From UBA9337 sp036584565 (GTDB taxonomy: Bacteria; Patescibacteriota; Minisyncoccia; Moranbacterales; UBA9337), in assembly GCA_036584565.1 (NCBI GenBank), contig JAZHDF010000097.1, positions 1-36,484 of the forward strand: a stretch of DNA of 36,484 bases, read 5' to 3'. The position numbers were made by a program, and so were the translations under genes. Below the pieces are notes generated by a model. That model was not told where the DNA came from and did not search any database. It saw nothing but the letters and a program-made list of their open reading frames with translations. The first letter of the stretch is position 1; each line of letters starts with the position of its first letter. Positions 23,705 to 31,297 of this stretch are shown here, piece after piece.

Positions 23705-23710
23705 ACATAA

Positions 23711-24487
23711 TTAATCTCCCCTCTCCTCAATATCATCCCTTAAGCCGAAAATTTCCGTCACATTTTCAAACTCTTCATCCGTCATCATTTTTTTCAGAGT
23801 GGCACGCATCGCTTTGACATTACCTTTGGGACGCAATCCGCGACAGCCCTGACAACCCATCCTGGCGGTCGGACAAACCGCATTGCAGCCGCCCAAAATC
23901 ATCGGCCCGAAACAAGGCTTGCCTTCCAAAAGCAGGCATTTGTTTCCTCTGGCTTTGCATTCGACACACACCGGCTGATCCGGTATTTGCGGAATCTCTC
24001 CTTTGAGCAAACTTGGGAAATATTTTAAAAACTCTTCTCCGTCAATCGGACAACCGGGAAAGACAAAATCCACTTTGACAAAATTATCCACTTCTTTGAT
24101 CTCCGGATTATTGATGCCTTGAATGTAACGATAAACATGCTTGATAGTATTTTTACCTTCTTGATAATTTTTGATTTCCGGAATTCCACCCATGGCCGCA
24201 CAATTTCCGATCACCACCAAGAGTTTGCTCCTCTCTCTGATTTTTTTCAGTGTTTCAATATTTCCCTCGGTAATCGGCGTCCCTTCGACAAAAGCGATGT
24301 CCAGTTCCACTCCCGAATCTTCCTGATCCTCTATCATTCCCCAATCCACCATTTCCACCTGCTTAACCACCTCCAAAAAACGCTCACCCAAATCCAAGAG
24401 CGCGAACTGACAACCCTCGCAGGAAGTCAGGCTGACTATGGCAATTTTTGGTTTTTTGTTTTCTTCTTTTTTATTTTCTGTTTCCAT
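23711..24487 (-). CDS. NiFe hydrogenase small (electron-transfer) subunit, group 3-like
   Basis: The iron-sulphur subunit that carries electrons away from the NiFe site. Proximal-cluster ligands are C23-x-x-C26 (TSCEGCQFALLD), C96 (IGNCAAMGG) and C146 (FPGCPIDGEEF). The C-terminal part has further cysteines at 174, 177, 184, 192, 201, 205, 212 and 215, enough for extra FeS clusters. There is no twin-arginine signal peptide, so the enzyme is cytosolic, which fits group 3 (delta subunit of sulfhydrogenase or F420-nonreducing type). The first ~12 residues are a charged extension (METENKKEENKK). The large subunit is encoded 522 bases downstream, after an inserted cassette. The electron partner is not in the window. 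Confidence 0.92.
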   Translation of the reverse strand: METENKKEENKKPKIAIVSLTSCEGCQFALLDLGERFLEVVKQVEMVDWGMIEDQEDSGVELDIAFVEGTPITEGNIETLKKIRERSKLLVVIGNCAAMGGIPEIKNYQEGKNTIKHVYRYIQGINNPEIKEVDNFVKVDFVFPGCPIDGEEFLKYFPSLLKGEIPQIPDQPVCVECKARGNKCLLLEGKPCFGPMILGGCNAVCPTARMGCQGCRGLRPKGNVKAMRATLKKMMTDEEFENVTEIFGLRDDIEERGD

Positions 24488-24841
24488 AATTAAAAATAAT
24501 ATTTTATTTTCTAAATGATATAAAATAAAACCTACTTAAATTAATGCGGCCTTAAATTTATTTTCCTAAAAAAGGATTCTTTTTCGCAGCTGCCGTATGA
24601 AATGAAAGGCCGAAGGAAAAGGAACTTTTTGAGAAAAATAAATGCTCTAATCAATGATGATTCTTCCTTTTAAATTTTACCACATTTTGCCCGATTATAA
24701 AATTTTTTAGATTTATAAAATAATCGGGGACTCAACCTCTATCATTAAAATTAAACCTCCAAAACCAAAAATTAAAAAACAAGTCTTTTTATCATCGCCC
24801 CGATATGCTAATATGCTAACATATTTAAATCATTCTCCTCT
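24488..24841. repeat. Divergent spacer with an imperfect long palindrome and a second hairpin
   Basis: This 354-base spacer lies between the divergent hydrogenase small-subunit and HypF-like genes. About 24556-24646 is a long imperfect inverted repeat: a left arm starting ATTTATTTTCCTAAAAAAGG and a right arm ending AAAAATAAAT, with CAGCTG near the middle. A second pair is CCCGATTAT (24690-24698) and ATAATCGGG (24720-24728). A repeated ATATGCTAA motif near 24804-24820 may be part of the HypF-side promoter. No coding remnant was recognised. Confidence 0.5.
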
Positions 24842-25963
24842 ATGCGAATATTTGATTTTCCCTCCGAAGAAAATAAAATCGTCTTAGCCCTCGGGGCCGA
24901 ATCGGCCGGAAATTTTTCTGTTTTTAAAAATGGAAAAATATACTTCTCCGAGGATTTTCATGATTTGTCGGATGAAAAAAATTTTAAAAATTTCAAAAAA
25001 AAACTTTTATCTTTTCTCAAAAAAGAAAACATTAAACCCGCAATCATTATTTCCGATTTGCACCCCCTTTTCAGAACCACTTACTGGGCGGAAAAATTGA
25101 GCCAAAAATACCAAGCTCGACATATCCGAGTCCAACATCATTATGCTCACGTTTTTTCTTCCATCGGCGATAAATTAATAATGGACCGAAAATACAAAAC
25201 ACCGGAGATGCTTTACGGAATTGCGCTCGATGGCACCGGCTACGGAGAAGATGACCGGATTTGGGGAGGAGAATTGTTTCAACTGAAAATTAAAAATTCA
25301 AAATTAGAAGTTTTAGATAGAATAGGAAGCTTGGAAAATCAAATTATGTTGGGAGGCGAATTGGCTGTCAAGGAGCCCGCTCGGATGCTTATCTCAATTC
25401 TTTCCGATTTTTTATCCTCAAAAGAAGTTTATCCTCTTGTAAAAAAATATTACTCCGCCGCTGAATTTAAAATTTTATCTGCCCAATTGAAACAAAATTT
25501 CAACTGTTTGGAAACCTCCGGCGCCGGAAGAGTTCTCGACGCCGTTTCGATTCTTTTGGGATTTTCCGAGAACCGAAGAGACTTCAAGCACCAAGCCACT
25601 CTTTTACTGGAAAAAAATTCCACCCGGCCCTACTCGGATATAAAGCCTGCGCTTTTAAAAAATTCAAGGTTAATCCTCCGGATCACTCCCCTGTTTAAAT
25701 ATTTGATTCAAAATATCCGCCGAGATAAAAGTCGCTTGGGGGCCACTGCTCAATATTATCTCGCCCGGGGATTGACGAATATGATAAATAAATCAATCGC
25801 CCAAAAAAATCCTCCGGTCTTTGTCTCGGGAGGGTTAAGTAAAAACAAAATTATTTCCGATTATTTCCGTCGACAAGGTTTTTATCAACCGCAAATCATT
25901 CCTTACGGAGATGCCGGGTTAAGTTTCGGTCAAATCTTTTTCTATCTCTTCTATAAAAAATAA
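24842..25963 (+). CDS. Stand-alone HypF C-terminal (Kae1-like) carbamoyltransferase domain
   Basis: A 373-residue protein equal to the last domain of HypF, the enzyme that makes the carbamoyl group later turned into the hydrogenase CN ligands. Matching blocks run in order: LALGAESAGNFSV (17-27), SDLHPLFRTTYWAEKL (71-86), VQHHYAHVFSSIGD with metal-binding H99/H100/H103, IALDGTGYGEDDRIWGGELF (127-146), SGAGRVLDAVSILLG, FVSGGLSKNKIISDYF, and PYGDAGLSFGQ near the end. Full HypF (~750 residues) also has acylphosphatase, zinc-finger and YrdC domains; none precede this start. Its adenylated substrate would therefore come from another protein, or the protein has a different role. It is divergent from the hydrogenase genes. 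No Shine-Dalgarno sequence precedes the ATG. Confidence 0.82.
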   Translation: MRIFDFPSEENKIVLALGAESAGNFSVFKNGKIYFSEDFHDLSDEKNFKNFKKKLLSFLKKENIKPAIIISDLHPLFRTTYWAEKLSQKYQARHIRVQHHYAHVFSSIGDKLIMDRKYKTPEMLYGIALDGTGYGEDDRIWGGELFQLKIKNSKLEVLDRIGSLENQIMLGGELAVKEPARMLISILSDFLSSKEVYPLVKKYYSAAEFKILSAQLKQNFNCLETSGAGRVLDAVSILLGFSENRRDFKHQATLLLEKNSTRPYSDIKPALLKNSRLILRITPLFKYLIQNIRRDKSRLGATAQYYLARGLTNMINKSIAQKNPPVFVSGGLSKNKIISDYFRRQGFYQPQIIPYGDAGLSFGQIFFYLFYKK

Positions 25964-25965
25964 AA

Positions 25966-25999
25966 AAGCTCGCCTACCCCGATAGCGGGAGGCGAGCTT
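25966..25999. terminator. Terminator between HypF-like gene and 188-residue gene
   Basis: AAGCTCGCCT (25966-25975) pairs perfectly with AGGCGAGCTT (25990-25999), and inside it CCCG (25978-25981) pairs with CGGG (25986-25989). The A-run before the left arm gives a T-tract for the minus-strand gene ending at 26011. The plus-strand gene ends just before it. Confidence 0.75.
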
Positions 26000-26010
26000 G
26001 CGAGACGATG

Positions 26011-26577
26011 TTACTTTTTCATCCTTTTCCCGGATACAAACTCCGGGATGATATTGACCTGAATTTGGTCTTTTTTAAATCCGACCTCCTTCAGATAAAA
26101 AATTATATTACCCGCAACGCCGACCTCCCTCTCTAGGATGTTCACTTTGATACAAAATTCCCTGCACTTCAAATGATTGGAACCCGGAAAATGAAACTCC
26201 AGATCCCAAAAAATTTTGGCCTCCTTTAATTTTTTAACGATAGAATTTATCCTTGAAGGGATGGTAAAAATTTCCAGATACGGTGCGTCTACTTTGGCGA
26301 AACCGGCCGTCTTGCAAAGCGACGGCACCGGCGAAACAATCATCCCGGTCGCCCGCTGAATCCTTCCGAAAAACTCTTCCTCGGGGGGATACTCCATTCC
26401 GATAAAGCCGGTGGCGACAATGCCAAAGTCAAGGAAATCCACCTCGTAATTTTTGACAATATTGATGACCGCATCTTCGTCTCTAAAGCGCATTTCTCGC
26501 AAAGCCCCTCTGAACCGAGGCAAAAACATTTCCGACAACTCATCAGGGGTCTTTCCGATCAGAACAAAACTTGCCAT
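26011..26577 (-). CDS. Protein of unknown function with a strong ribosome binding site
   Basis: A 188-residue soluble protein that I cannot place in a family. It appears to be alternating beta and helix, with ASFVLIGKTPDELSEMFL at the start, DFGIVATGFIGMEYPPEEEFF in the middle, a cysteine-containing KCREFCIKVNIL segment, and a basic tail (SGKRMKK). There is no signal peptide or membrane helix. The ATG at 26577 follows AGAGGTGAATT, one of only a few clear Shine-Dalgarno sequences in the window. Its codons look more GC-rich than those of its neighbours. With the ribosome binding site, this hints at separate origin. It stands alone between two terminators. Confidence 0.65.
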   Translation of the reverse strand: MASFVLIGKTPDELSEMFLPRFRGALREMRFRDEDAVINIVKNYEVDFLDFGIVATGFIGMEYPPEEEFFGRIQRATGMIVSPVPSLCKTAGFAKVDAPYLEIFTIPSRINSIVKKLKEAKIFWDLEFHFPGSNHLKCREFCIKVNILEREVGVAGNIIFYLKEVGFKKDQIQVNIIPEFVSGKRMKK

Positions 26578-26730
26578 AATTCACCTCTTTTTCAATGTTT
26601 TTATTACTGCGGACTTCGGTTTGACTGCGCCTCTAACAAAGAACTCGAAATTTAATTATATCATATTTTAAACAAAAAAGCAATACCCCCGCTAGTCATC
26701 ACCTCCGCCTCAAAGCTTTTCGTTAAAATA

Positions 26731-26756
26731 AAAAATTCGACTAAAATCGAATTTTT
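26731..26756 (-). terminator. Terminator of the peptidoglycan-binding protein gene
   Basis: AAAAATTCGA (26731-26740) pairs with TCGAATTTTT (26747-26756) around a 6-base loop, 43 bases past the stop codon of the minus-strand gene, with a T-rich stretch after it on that strand. The rest of the 221-base spacer 26578-26798 shows nothing recognisable beyond AT-rich sequence. Confidence 0.6.
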
Positions 26757-26798
26757 TATTTAAATTGAACATTTTTAACAAAACCCCAAAAAGATTTA

Positions 26799-29045
26799 TC
26801 ATAATTTTTCCGCCAATTTTTCCTTGGTCGTCGGTCCGATCTCTCCGGTGGGAGAAATACTGTTATCGATTTGAAAATTTCTTACCGCCTGCCTGGTTTT
26901 CGGCCCGTATATTCCGATGATATTTTCTTTTTCCAAATATCCCAATTCATTAAGCGCTCTTTGAATGGCCTTTACACCCTCCGGGGTGTTGGAATTGAGA
27001 TTATAATTTTCAAAACGATAGCCCGAATTATCTAAATTTATTTTTTTCTCGGCCACCTCCCTCTTTGTATCGGGATTTTTGACGCTGATATTTCTTTTGC
27101 GATTATTTTGATTTTCCAAAAGTTTTTCTATGCAAAATTTGGCCACAATTTTTTTACTGCTCTTTCTGTCCACCGCAAAAGCTTTTTGGTTGCCTATTCT
27201 GACCTCAGCATCTTTTTCAAAATATTTCCCTTTGATTTCCAGTCTTAATCTTTGAACACATTTCAATTCCGGCTTTTCATACTCAAAAGCTTTCCAAGAA
27301 ATTATCTTAGCTTTTCGAGTTTCTTCTCCTGTCAAATCGTTGCTTTCTAAATCGGGAATTATTATTCCCGAATCATCTTTAATTAAAACTTCATCCTCCT
27401 CTTCATCTTCTTCCTCCTCAAGAATGGAAACGTAAGAACCGTCGGTAGAATCCAAATAAGGGAAATCCAGATTGTCCGCCCTTATCACAAAAGAAATCGA
27501 GCCTTCCTCATCCTCCTCTATCACAACAAAAGAAGCTTTCCAACTGTTTCCCTCGTTTGAAATAGTAATCGGACCAAAAACCGCATATCCGCCCGAATAA
27601 AAAAGCACCTCCAAATTGGAAATATTCTCATTGGTGGAAGTAAATAAAAGTGTCACTTCATCTCCCGTCTCCGCCAGACTGCTATCCGTTTCGTTATCTG
27701 AGGAAATGTTTATTGTCGAAAGAGAATAAATCGGAGCCGCTTTAAAAATCGTAAAATTGGCATCCAAATAAAAATCAGCACAAGCGCCACTGTCATCACA
27801 AACTTCGCCTCTTAGTCCATACTCGCCATTATTGACCGAACCAATGTCCCACCAAAAAGAAGTACTACCGGTATCGGAAACCAAGGCCGACCCGACTTCG
27901 TTTCCGTTCGAATCGAGGAGGTTTATAGTGTAAGTCAGGGGATCGCCGTTGGGGTCACTGGCCGCATTCCAAGCGATGTTTATATTTTCACCATAATTTC
28001 CCCCCGCCACCGGAGAAATAAAATTTGTCGGAACCGGGGGCAAGTTGGGCAGCGGTTCAAAATAAAATTGAGTCGCGAATGAATCAAATGTCGAGTCGGC
28101 ATAACTGGCGGTAACGATCGCCTTGGCTCCGTCGGAATTAGCCCCTCTTCTGGCCACATGAATATGCGCATCCGGACAACCGGATTGAGCGGCTGCTCTC
28201 CAACCCGATTGGTCAGCCGCATACCATCGACTTGAATTATCACAAATTGAAGAATTGTGATATTTTAAATTCCAACCCCTGTTTACATTGGGAGAATTCG
28301 CATATAAAATTATCCAAAAATCTCCGCCGATATCGATACTTTTTGTTCCGACAGTACCGTCCGGATTAGTCGTCAAAGGAACGAGATGATGAGATGACTT
28401 TCCAATTACGTGATTGTGGTGAAAGGTTGCTTCTTTGCCGATTGTTCCAATCAATTCAACATCCGAACTGTTGCGCCAATCGGAACGAAAAAAATTTATA
28501 TCTTTATTTTTCTCCACCAAATAAACGGATAAATCGGCCGAGTTCACCAGGGAAACCGGTTCGGCGTTTATCTCTACAAAAAAATTCATATTTTCCGCCA
28601 TATTGAAAGGATTTTCAAAGTGAAGAATGTGATAGTTATTTCGCCTGATACTTATCAATGACGGGGTATTATTCCAAGTGATTTCCGAAGGAGCAAAAAA
28701 TATTTCCGGATAAATATCGTCCGGATATATTTGAGTTTCCCACTTGGCCTCTCCCTCATCGTAAGTCATTGTCTTGGTTTTAGATTGAGAGTCGACAGTC
28801 CCATCAGCATAATAATCCCAAGCCCCCATCGGATCGTCTCCGTTTATGCCGGAGATTTCCAAGCTGGCCGAGATTGGCTCTTCGGAAATATCCGCTTTCA
28901 CCGTATAAGGAGCGAATCTGGAGATATCCAAGGCCGGGTCAATAGTAATACCGGAAACTTCCGCCGAAACACCTAATGGAAAAATCCCACCCGTAAAGAA
29001 CAACGCCCCCAATAAAAATCCTATTTTATTTTTATTTTTATTCAT
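26799..29045 (-). CDS. Secreted multidomain protein with C-terminal peptidoglycan-binding domain
   Basis: A 748-residue exported protein. The signal peptide (MNKNKNKIGFLLGALFFTGGIFPLGVSA) is cut near residue 28. The first ~320 residues are beta-rich with no family I recognise, and contain a CDNSSRWYAADQSGW segment. A fibronectin/Ig-like domain spans about 330-430 (PPVPTNFISPVAGGNYG, NINIAWNAASDPNGDPLTY). A second beta domain follows (about 435-540), then a very acidic linker near 541-553. An IPT/TIG-like piece with EIKGKYFEKDAEVRIG comes next. The last ~65 residues are a peptidoglycan-binding domain: GVKAIQRALNELGYLEKENI, IYGPKTRQAVRNFQ, IGPTTKEKLAEKL. It is probably held on the cell wall through this end, displaying the rest outside. 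A TATAAT about 10 bases before the ATG suggests a nearly leaderless transcript. Confidence 0.82.
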   Translation of the reverse strand: MNKNKNKIGFLLGALFFTGGIFPLGVSAEVSGITIDPALDISRFAPYTVKADISEEPISASLEISGINGDDPMGAWDYYADGTVDSQSKTKTMTYDEGEAKWETQIYPDDIYPEIFFAPSEITWNNTPSLISIRRNNYHILHFENPFNMAENMNFFVEINAEPVSLVNSADLSVYLVEKNKDINFFRSDWRNSSDVELIGTIGKEATFHHNHVIGKSSHHLVPLTTNPDGTVGTKSIDIGGDFWIILYANSPNVNRGWNLKYHNSSICDNSSRWYAADQSGWRAAAQSGCPDAHIHVARRGANSDGAKAIVTASYADSTFDSFATQFYFEPLPNLPPVPTNFISPVAGGNYGENINIAWNAASDPNGDPLTYTINLLDSNGNEVGSALVSDTGSTSFWWDIGSVNNGEYGLRGEVCDDSGACADFYLDANFTIFKAAPIYSLSTINISSDNETDSSLAETGDEVTLLFTSTNENISNLEVLFYSGGYAVFGPITISNEGNSWKASFVVIEEDEEGSISFVIRADNLDFPYLDSTDGSYVSILEEEEDEEEDEVLIKDDSGIIIPDLESNDLTGEETRKAKIISWKAFEYEKPELKCVQRLRLEIKGKYFEKDAEVRIGNQKAFAVDRKSSKKIVAKFCIEKLLENQNNRKRNISVKNPDTKREVAEKKINLDNSGYRFENYNLNSNTPEGVKAIQRALNELGYLEKENIIGIYGPKTRQAVRNFQIDNSISPTGEIGPTTKEKLAEKL

Positions 29046-29123
29046 TTTCTAAAATTATATTTTTGTATTATTTAATTCTGTTAAAATTAGCTTTATATTG
29101 CTTCCATGCTATGCTCACAACTA

Positions 29124-29231
29124 TTATTTCAAAGCGGTATAGCCCGTTTTTGTGACCAAGAATTGCCCCTGCGGAGATAAAATCCAATCGATAAACTTAT
29201 CCGCATTCGAATTTACGCTTCCGACCGTATT
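29124..29231 (-). pseudogene. Remnant of a phosphate/tungstate-type ABC substrate-binding protein
   Basis: Read on the minus strand from 29231, the 35 codons before the TAA at 29124-29126 give NTVGSVNSNADKF, then IDWILSPQGQFLVTKTGYTALK. The pattern (A-D-x-FIDWILSPQGQ-x-LV-x-K-x-GY) is the C-terminus of PstS/TupA-type periplasmic binding proteins. A TAA at 29232-29234 in the same frame and the end of the cyclopropane synthase gene (29243) mark the break; no start or signal peptide is left. It is therefore a 3' fragment whose main part was lost, most likely when the adjacent lipid operon arrived. Confidence 0.7.
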
Positions 29232-29242
29232 TTAAAAACACT

Positions 29243-30442
29243 TCACTTTTTAACAGCCACTTGCAGATTATCAATATAACCCGTTTCAAAGCCCGCCTCG
29301 CAATAAACAAAATAATACAACCACATCCGGACATTCTCTTCACTAAAGCCCAATTCCATTATTTCTTTTTTCTTGGCCAAAAAATTATTTCTCCAAATAT
29401 TCAAAGTTTTGGCATAATCCTTACCGATACTATCAATGCCGACTATCTTCAGATTATTATTATCCAGCTCTCCTTTGACCTGATTCAGCGAAAGCAACTC
29501 ACCGCCGGGAAATATATATTTTTTGATAAAGCCGGTATTTTTGAGATAAGTCTCAAAATCTTGATCCGGATAGGTGATGAATTGAAAACACGCCTCACCC
29601 CCGTCGACCAACAGACTGCCGCATTTAGCCAAAAAGACCGGCACATATTCATGACCGAGCGCTTCCATCATTTCAATCGAGACAATCTTGTCATATTCTC
29701 CCTCCAGATCTCGATAATCAATCAATTTAAGATCGATGCTATCGCTCAAACCCTCTGCTTCAATTTTATTTTTGACATAACCGAACTGCTCATCCGAAAT
29801 AGTGGCGGTGGTGATATGACAACCGAAGTTTTTAACCGCATACAAAGCAAAACCGCCCCAGCCCGTCCCAATCTCCAGCACGCGATCTCCTTTTTTTAGA
29901 TTTATATTTTCGCAAATCTTCCTGTATTTATTTAGTTGAGCTTCCCGCAAATCTTCAGTTTCCCCGAAAACCCCCGAAGAATAAGTCATCGTGTCATCCA
30001 ACCAAAGCCGATAAAAATCATTGGAGACATCATAATGCGCTTTGATATTTCTTTTGCTTCCCGCAACGGTGTTTTTATTTCTAAAATGATAAAATTTCAA
30101 CAAAAAACCGCCCCACTCAAAAAATATATCCCAATATTTTTTTTGCCGAAAACCGGGTAGTAATTCCTTATTTTGCACAAACCACAACAATAATTTTTTT
30201 ATATCGTCGGTCTCAAACTCTTGCAAAAAATATGCTTCTCCGAGTCCCGTATCGCCAAATAAAATCAACCGCCTAAAAAAATTTTTATCTAAAACCGTAA
30301 TATTTACCTCATCAATCAAAGCATTTCCTTCTCCCTGCTCAATCCTTTCCCCGTAGTGATAACTTTTTCCGGAAACTGACAGATGCAAAATACCCTTAAA
30401 ATTTTTATTTTTCAGAAATATCAAAAACAATCGCTCAAACAT
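29243..30442 (-). CDS. cfa: Cyclopropane-fatty-acyl-phospholipid synthase family methyltransferase
   Basis: Adds a methylene (or methyl) group from SAM to double bonds of fatty acids already in membrane phospholipids. The SAM-binding motif is LEIGTGWGGF at 189-198. The substrate-side motif KAHYDVSNDFYRLWLDDTMTYSSGVF (135-159) is characteristic, as are ATISDEQFGYVK and the C-terminal FVYCEAGFETGYIDNLQV block containing the conserved cysteine. Length (399) is normal. It is the last gene of a compact five-gene operon, 2 bases after a DUF1365 gene, an order seen in Proteobacteria. Other members of this family make methyl-branched or furan-fatty-acid precursors, so the exact product is open. Ends with TGA. 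Confidence 0.93.
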   Translation of the reverse strand: MFERLFLIFLKNKNFKGILHLSVSGKSYHYGERIEQGEGNALIDEVNITVLDKNFFRRLILFGDTGLGEAYFLQEFETDDIKKLLLWFVQNKELLPGFRQKKYWDIFFEWGGFLLKFYHFRNKNTVAGSKRNIKAHYDVSNDFYRLWLDDTMTYSSGVFGETEDLREAQLNKYRKICENINLKKGDRVLEIGTGWGGFALYAVKNFGCHITTATISDEQFGYVKNKIEAEGLSDSIDLKLIDYRDLEGEYDKIVSIEMMEALGHEYVPVFLAKCGSLLVDGGEACFQFITYPDQDFETYLKNTGFIKKYIFPGGELLSLNQVKGELDNNNLKIVGIDSIGKDYAKTLNIWRNNFLAKKKEIMELGFSEENVRMWLYYFVYCEAGFETGYIDNLQVAVKK

Positions 30443-30444
30443 AC

Positions 30445-31293
30445 CTATTTAATAACTTTATTACTGATTATTTTAGCAATGGCTTCATCCGATTCCGCTT
30501 TTCTGAAAAATTTAACCTTTTTAAAATACAGCTTGGCCGCCTGATAATGAATCAGGACTATAACCCGCACAGTCATCAGCGGATAACGCAACTGAGCCCA
30601 AAACAAACCGCCGTTGGTTATTTCTTTGCGTTTTCCCGTTAAAACGGTTTTTAATTCAATCTGCTCACCCTGCAAAGAGTTAATCGCCATCATAAAAGAC
30701 TCATCGGGAATACTGAAACGCCACTCCAAATCATTATCATAGCTGATAAAGGGCGATATATAATAATTTTTTTTCTGCCTCGAAGTGAATATTTTTTTCT
30801 TATCATCGTCAATCAAGACATAATACATTTTTTGGTCGTGGAAAGTATTGTTAACCTCGCTAAACATAACTCGAAATTTTCCATTTTTATCAAAACAATA
30901 ATAGAAACTAACCGGGTTAAATATATAACCGAAATTTCTCAGATTCGTAAAAATAAAAACTTTCTCTATTTCAAAATCGAAGTTAAGTTCTTTTGCCAAA
31001 ATTTTAATCCTCTCTTTGGTATTTTTGCCGACATATTTTTGCGGATCATAATTGACATTTTCACCGGCGATAATTTTGGCATTGGTTTCAGTCTTATTTA
31101 AAAATTTAAAGTGATCTTCATCATAGAAGCTCAAAATGTTCTTACTATTATAACCGAAAATATAATTATTCTTTTGCAGATCATCCAATTCATCCAAATC
31201 CAAATAAACCATATAAATGGAATATTTGAATGAATTTTTGCGAGGCTCCAAACGCTCGTGGAACAACTTTAAAATATAGAGACAAGAATTCAT
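30445..31293 (-). CDS. DUF1365 family protein of a fatty-acid modification operon
   Basis: A 282-residue protein of the DUF1365 family, whose biochemical role is unclear to me but which is nearly always next to cyclopropane-synthase-like and COG2907 flavoprotein genes. The family hallmark GYIFNPVSFYYCFD is at 122-135. The N-terminus (LYILKLFHERLEPRKNSFKYSIYMVYLDLDEL) contains the H-x-R start block, and LRYPLMTVRVIVLIHYQAAKLY near the end is also conserved. Tight spacing (4 bases after the COG2907 gene, 2 bases before cfa) makes co-translation likely. Family assignment is firm. Confidence 0.88.
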   Translation of the reverse strand: MNSCLYILKLFHERLEPRKNSFKYSIYMVYLDLDELDDLQKNNYIFGYNSKNILSFYDEDHFKFLNKTETNAKIIAGENVNYDPQKYVGKNTKERIKILAKELNFDFEIEKVFIFTNLRNFGYIFNPVSFYYCFDKNGKFRVMFSEVNNTFHDQKMYYVLIDDDKKKIFTSRQKKNYYISPFISYDNDLEWRFSIPDESFMMAINSLQGEQIELKTVLTGKRKEITNGGLFWAQLRYPLMTVRVIVLIHYQAAKLYFKKVKFFRKAESDEAIAKIISNKVIK

Positions 31294-31297
31294 AATT

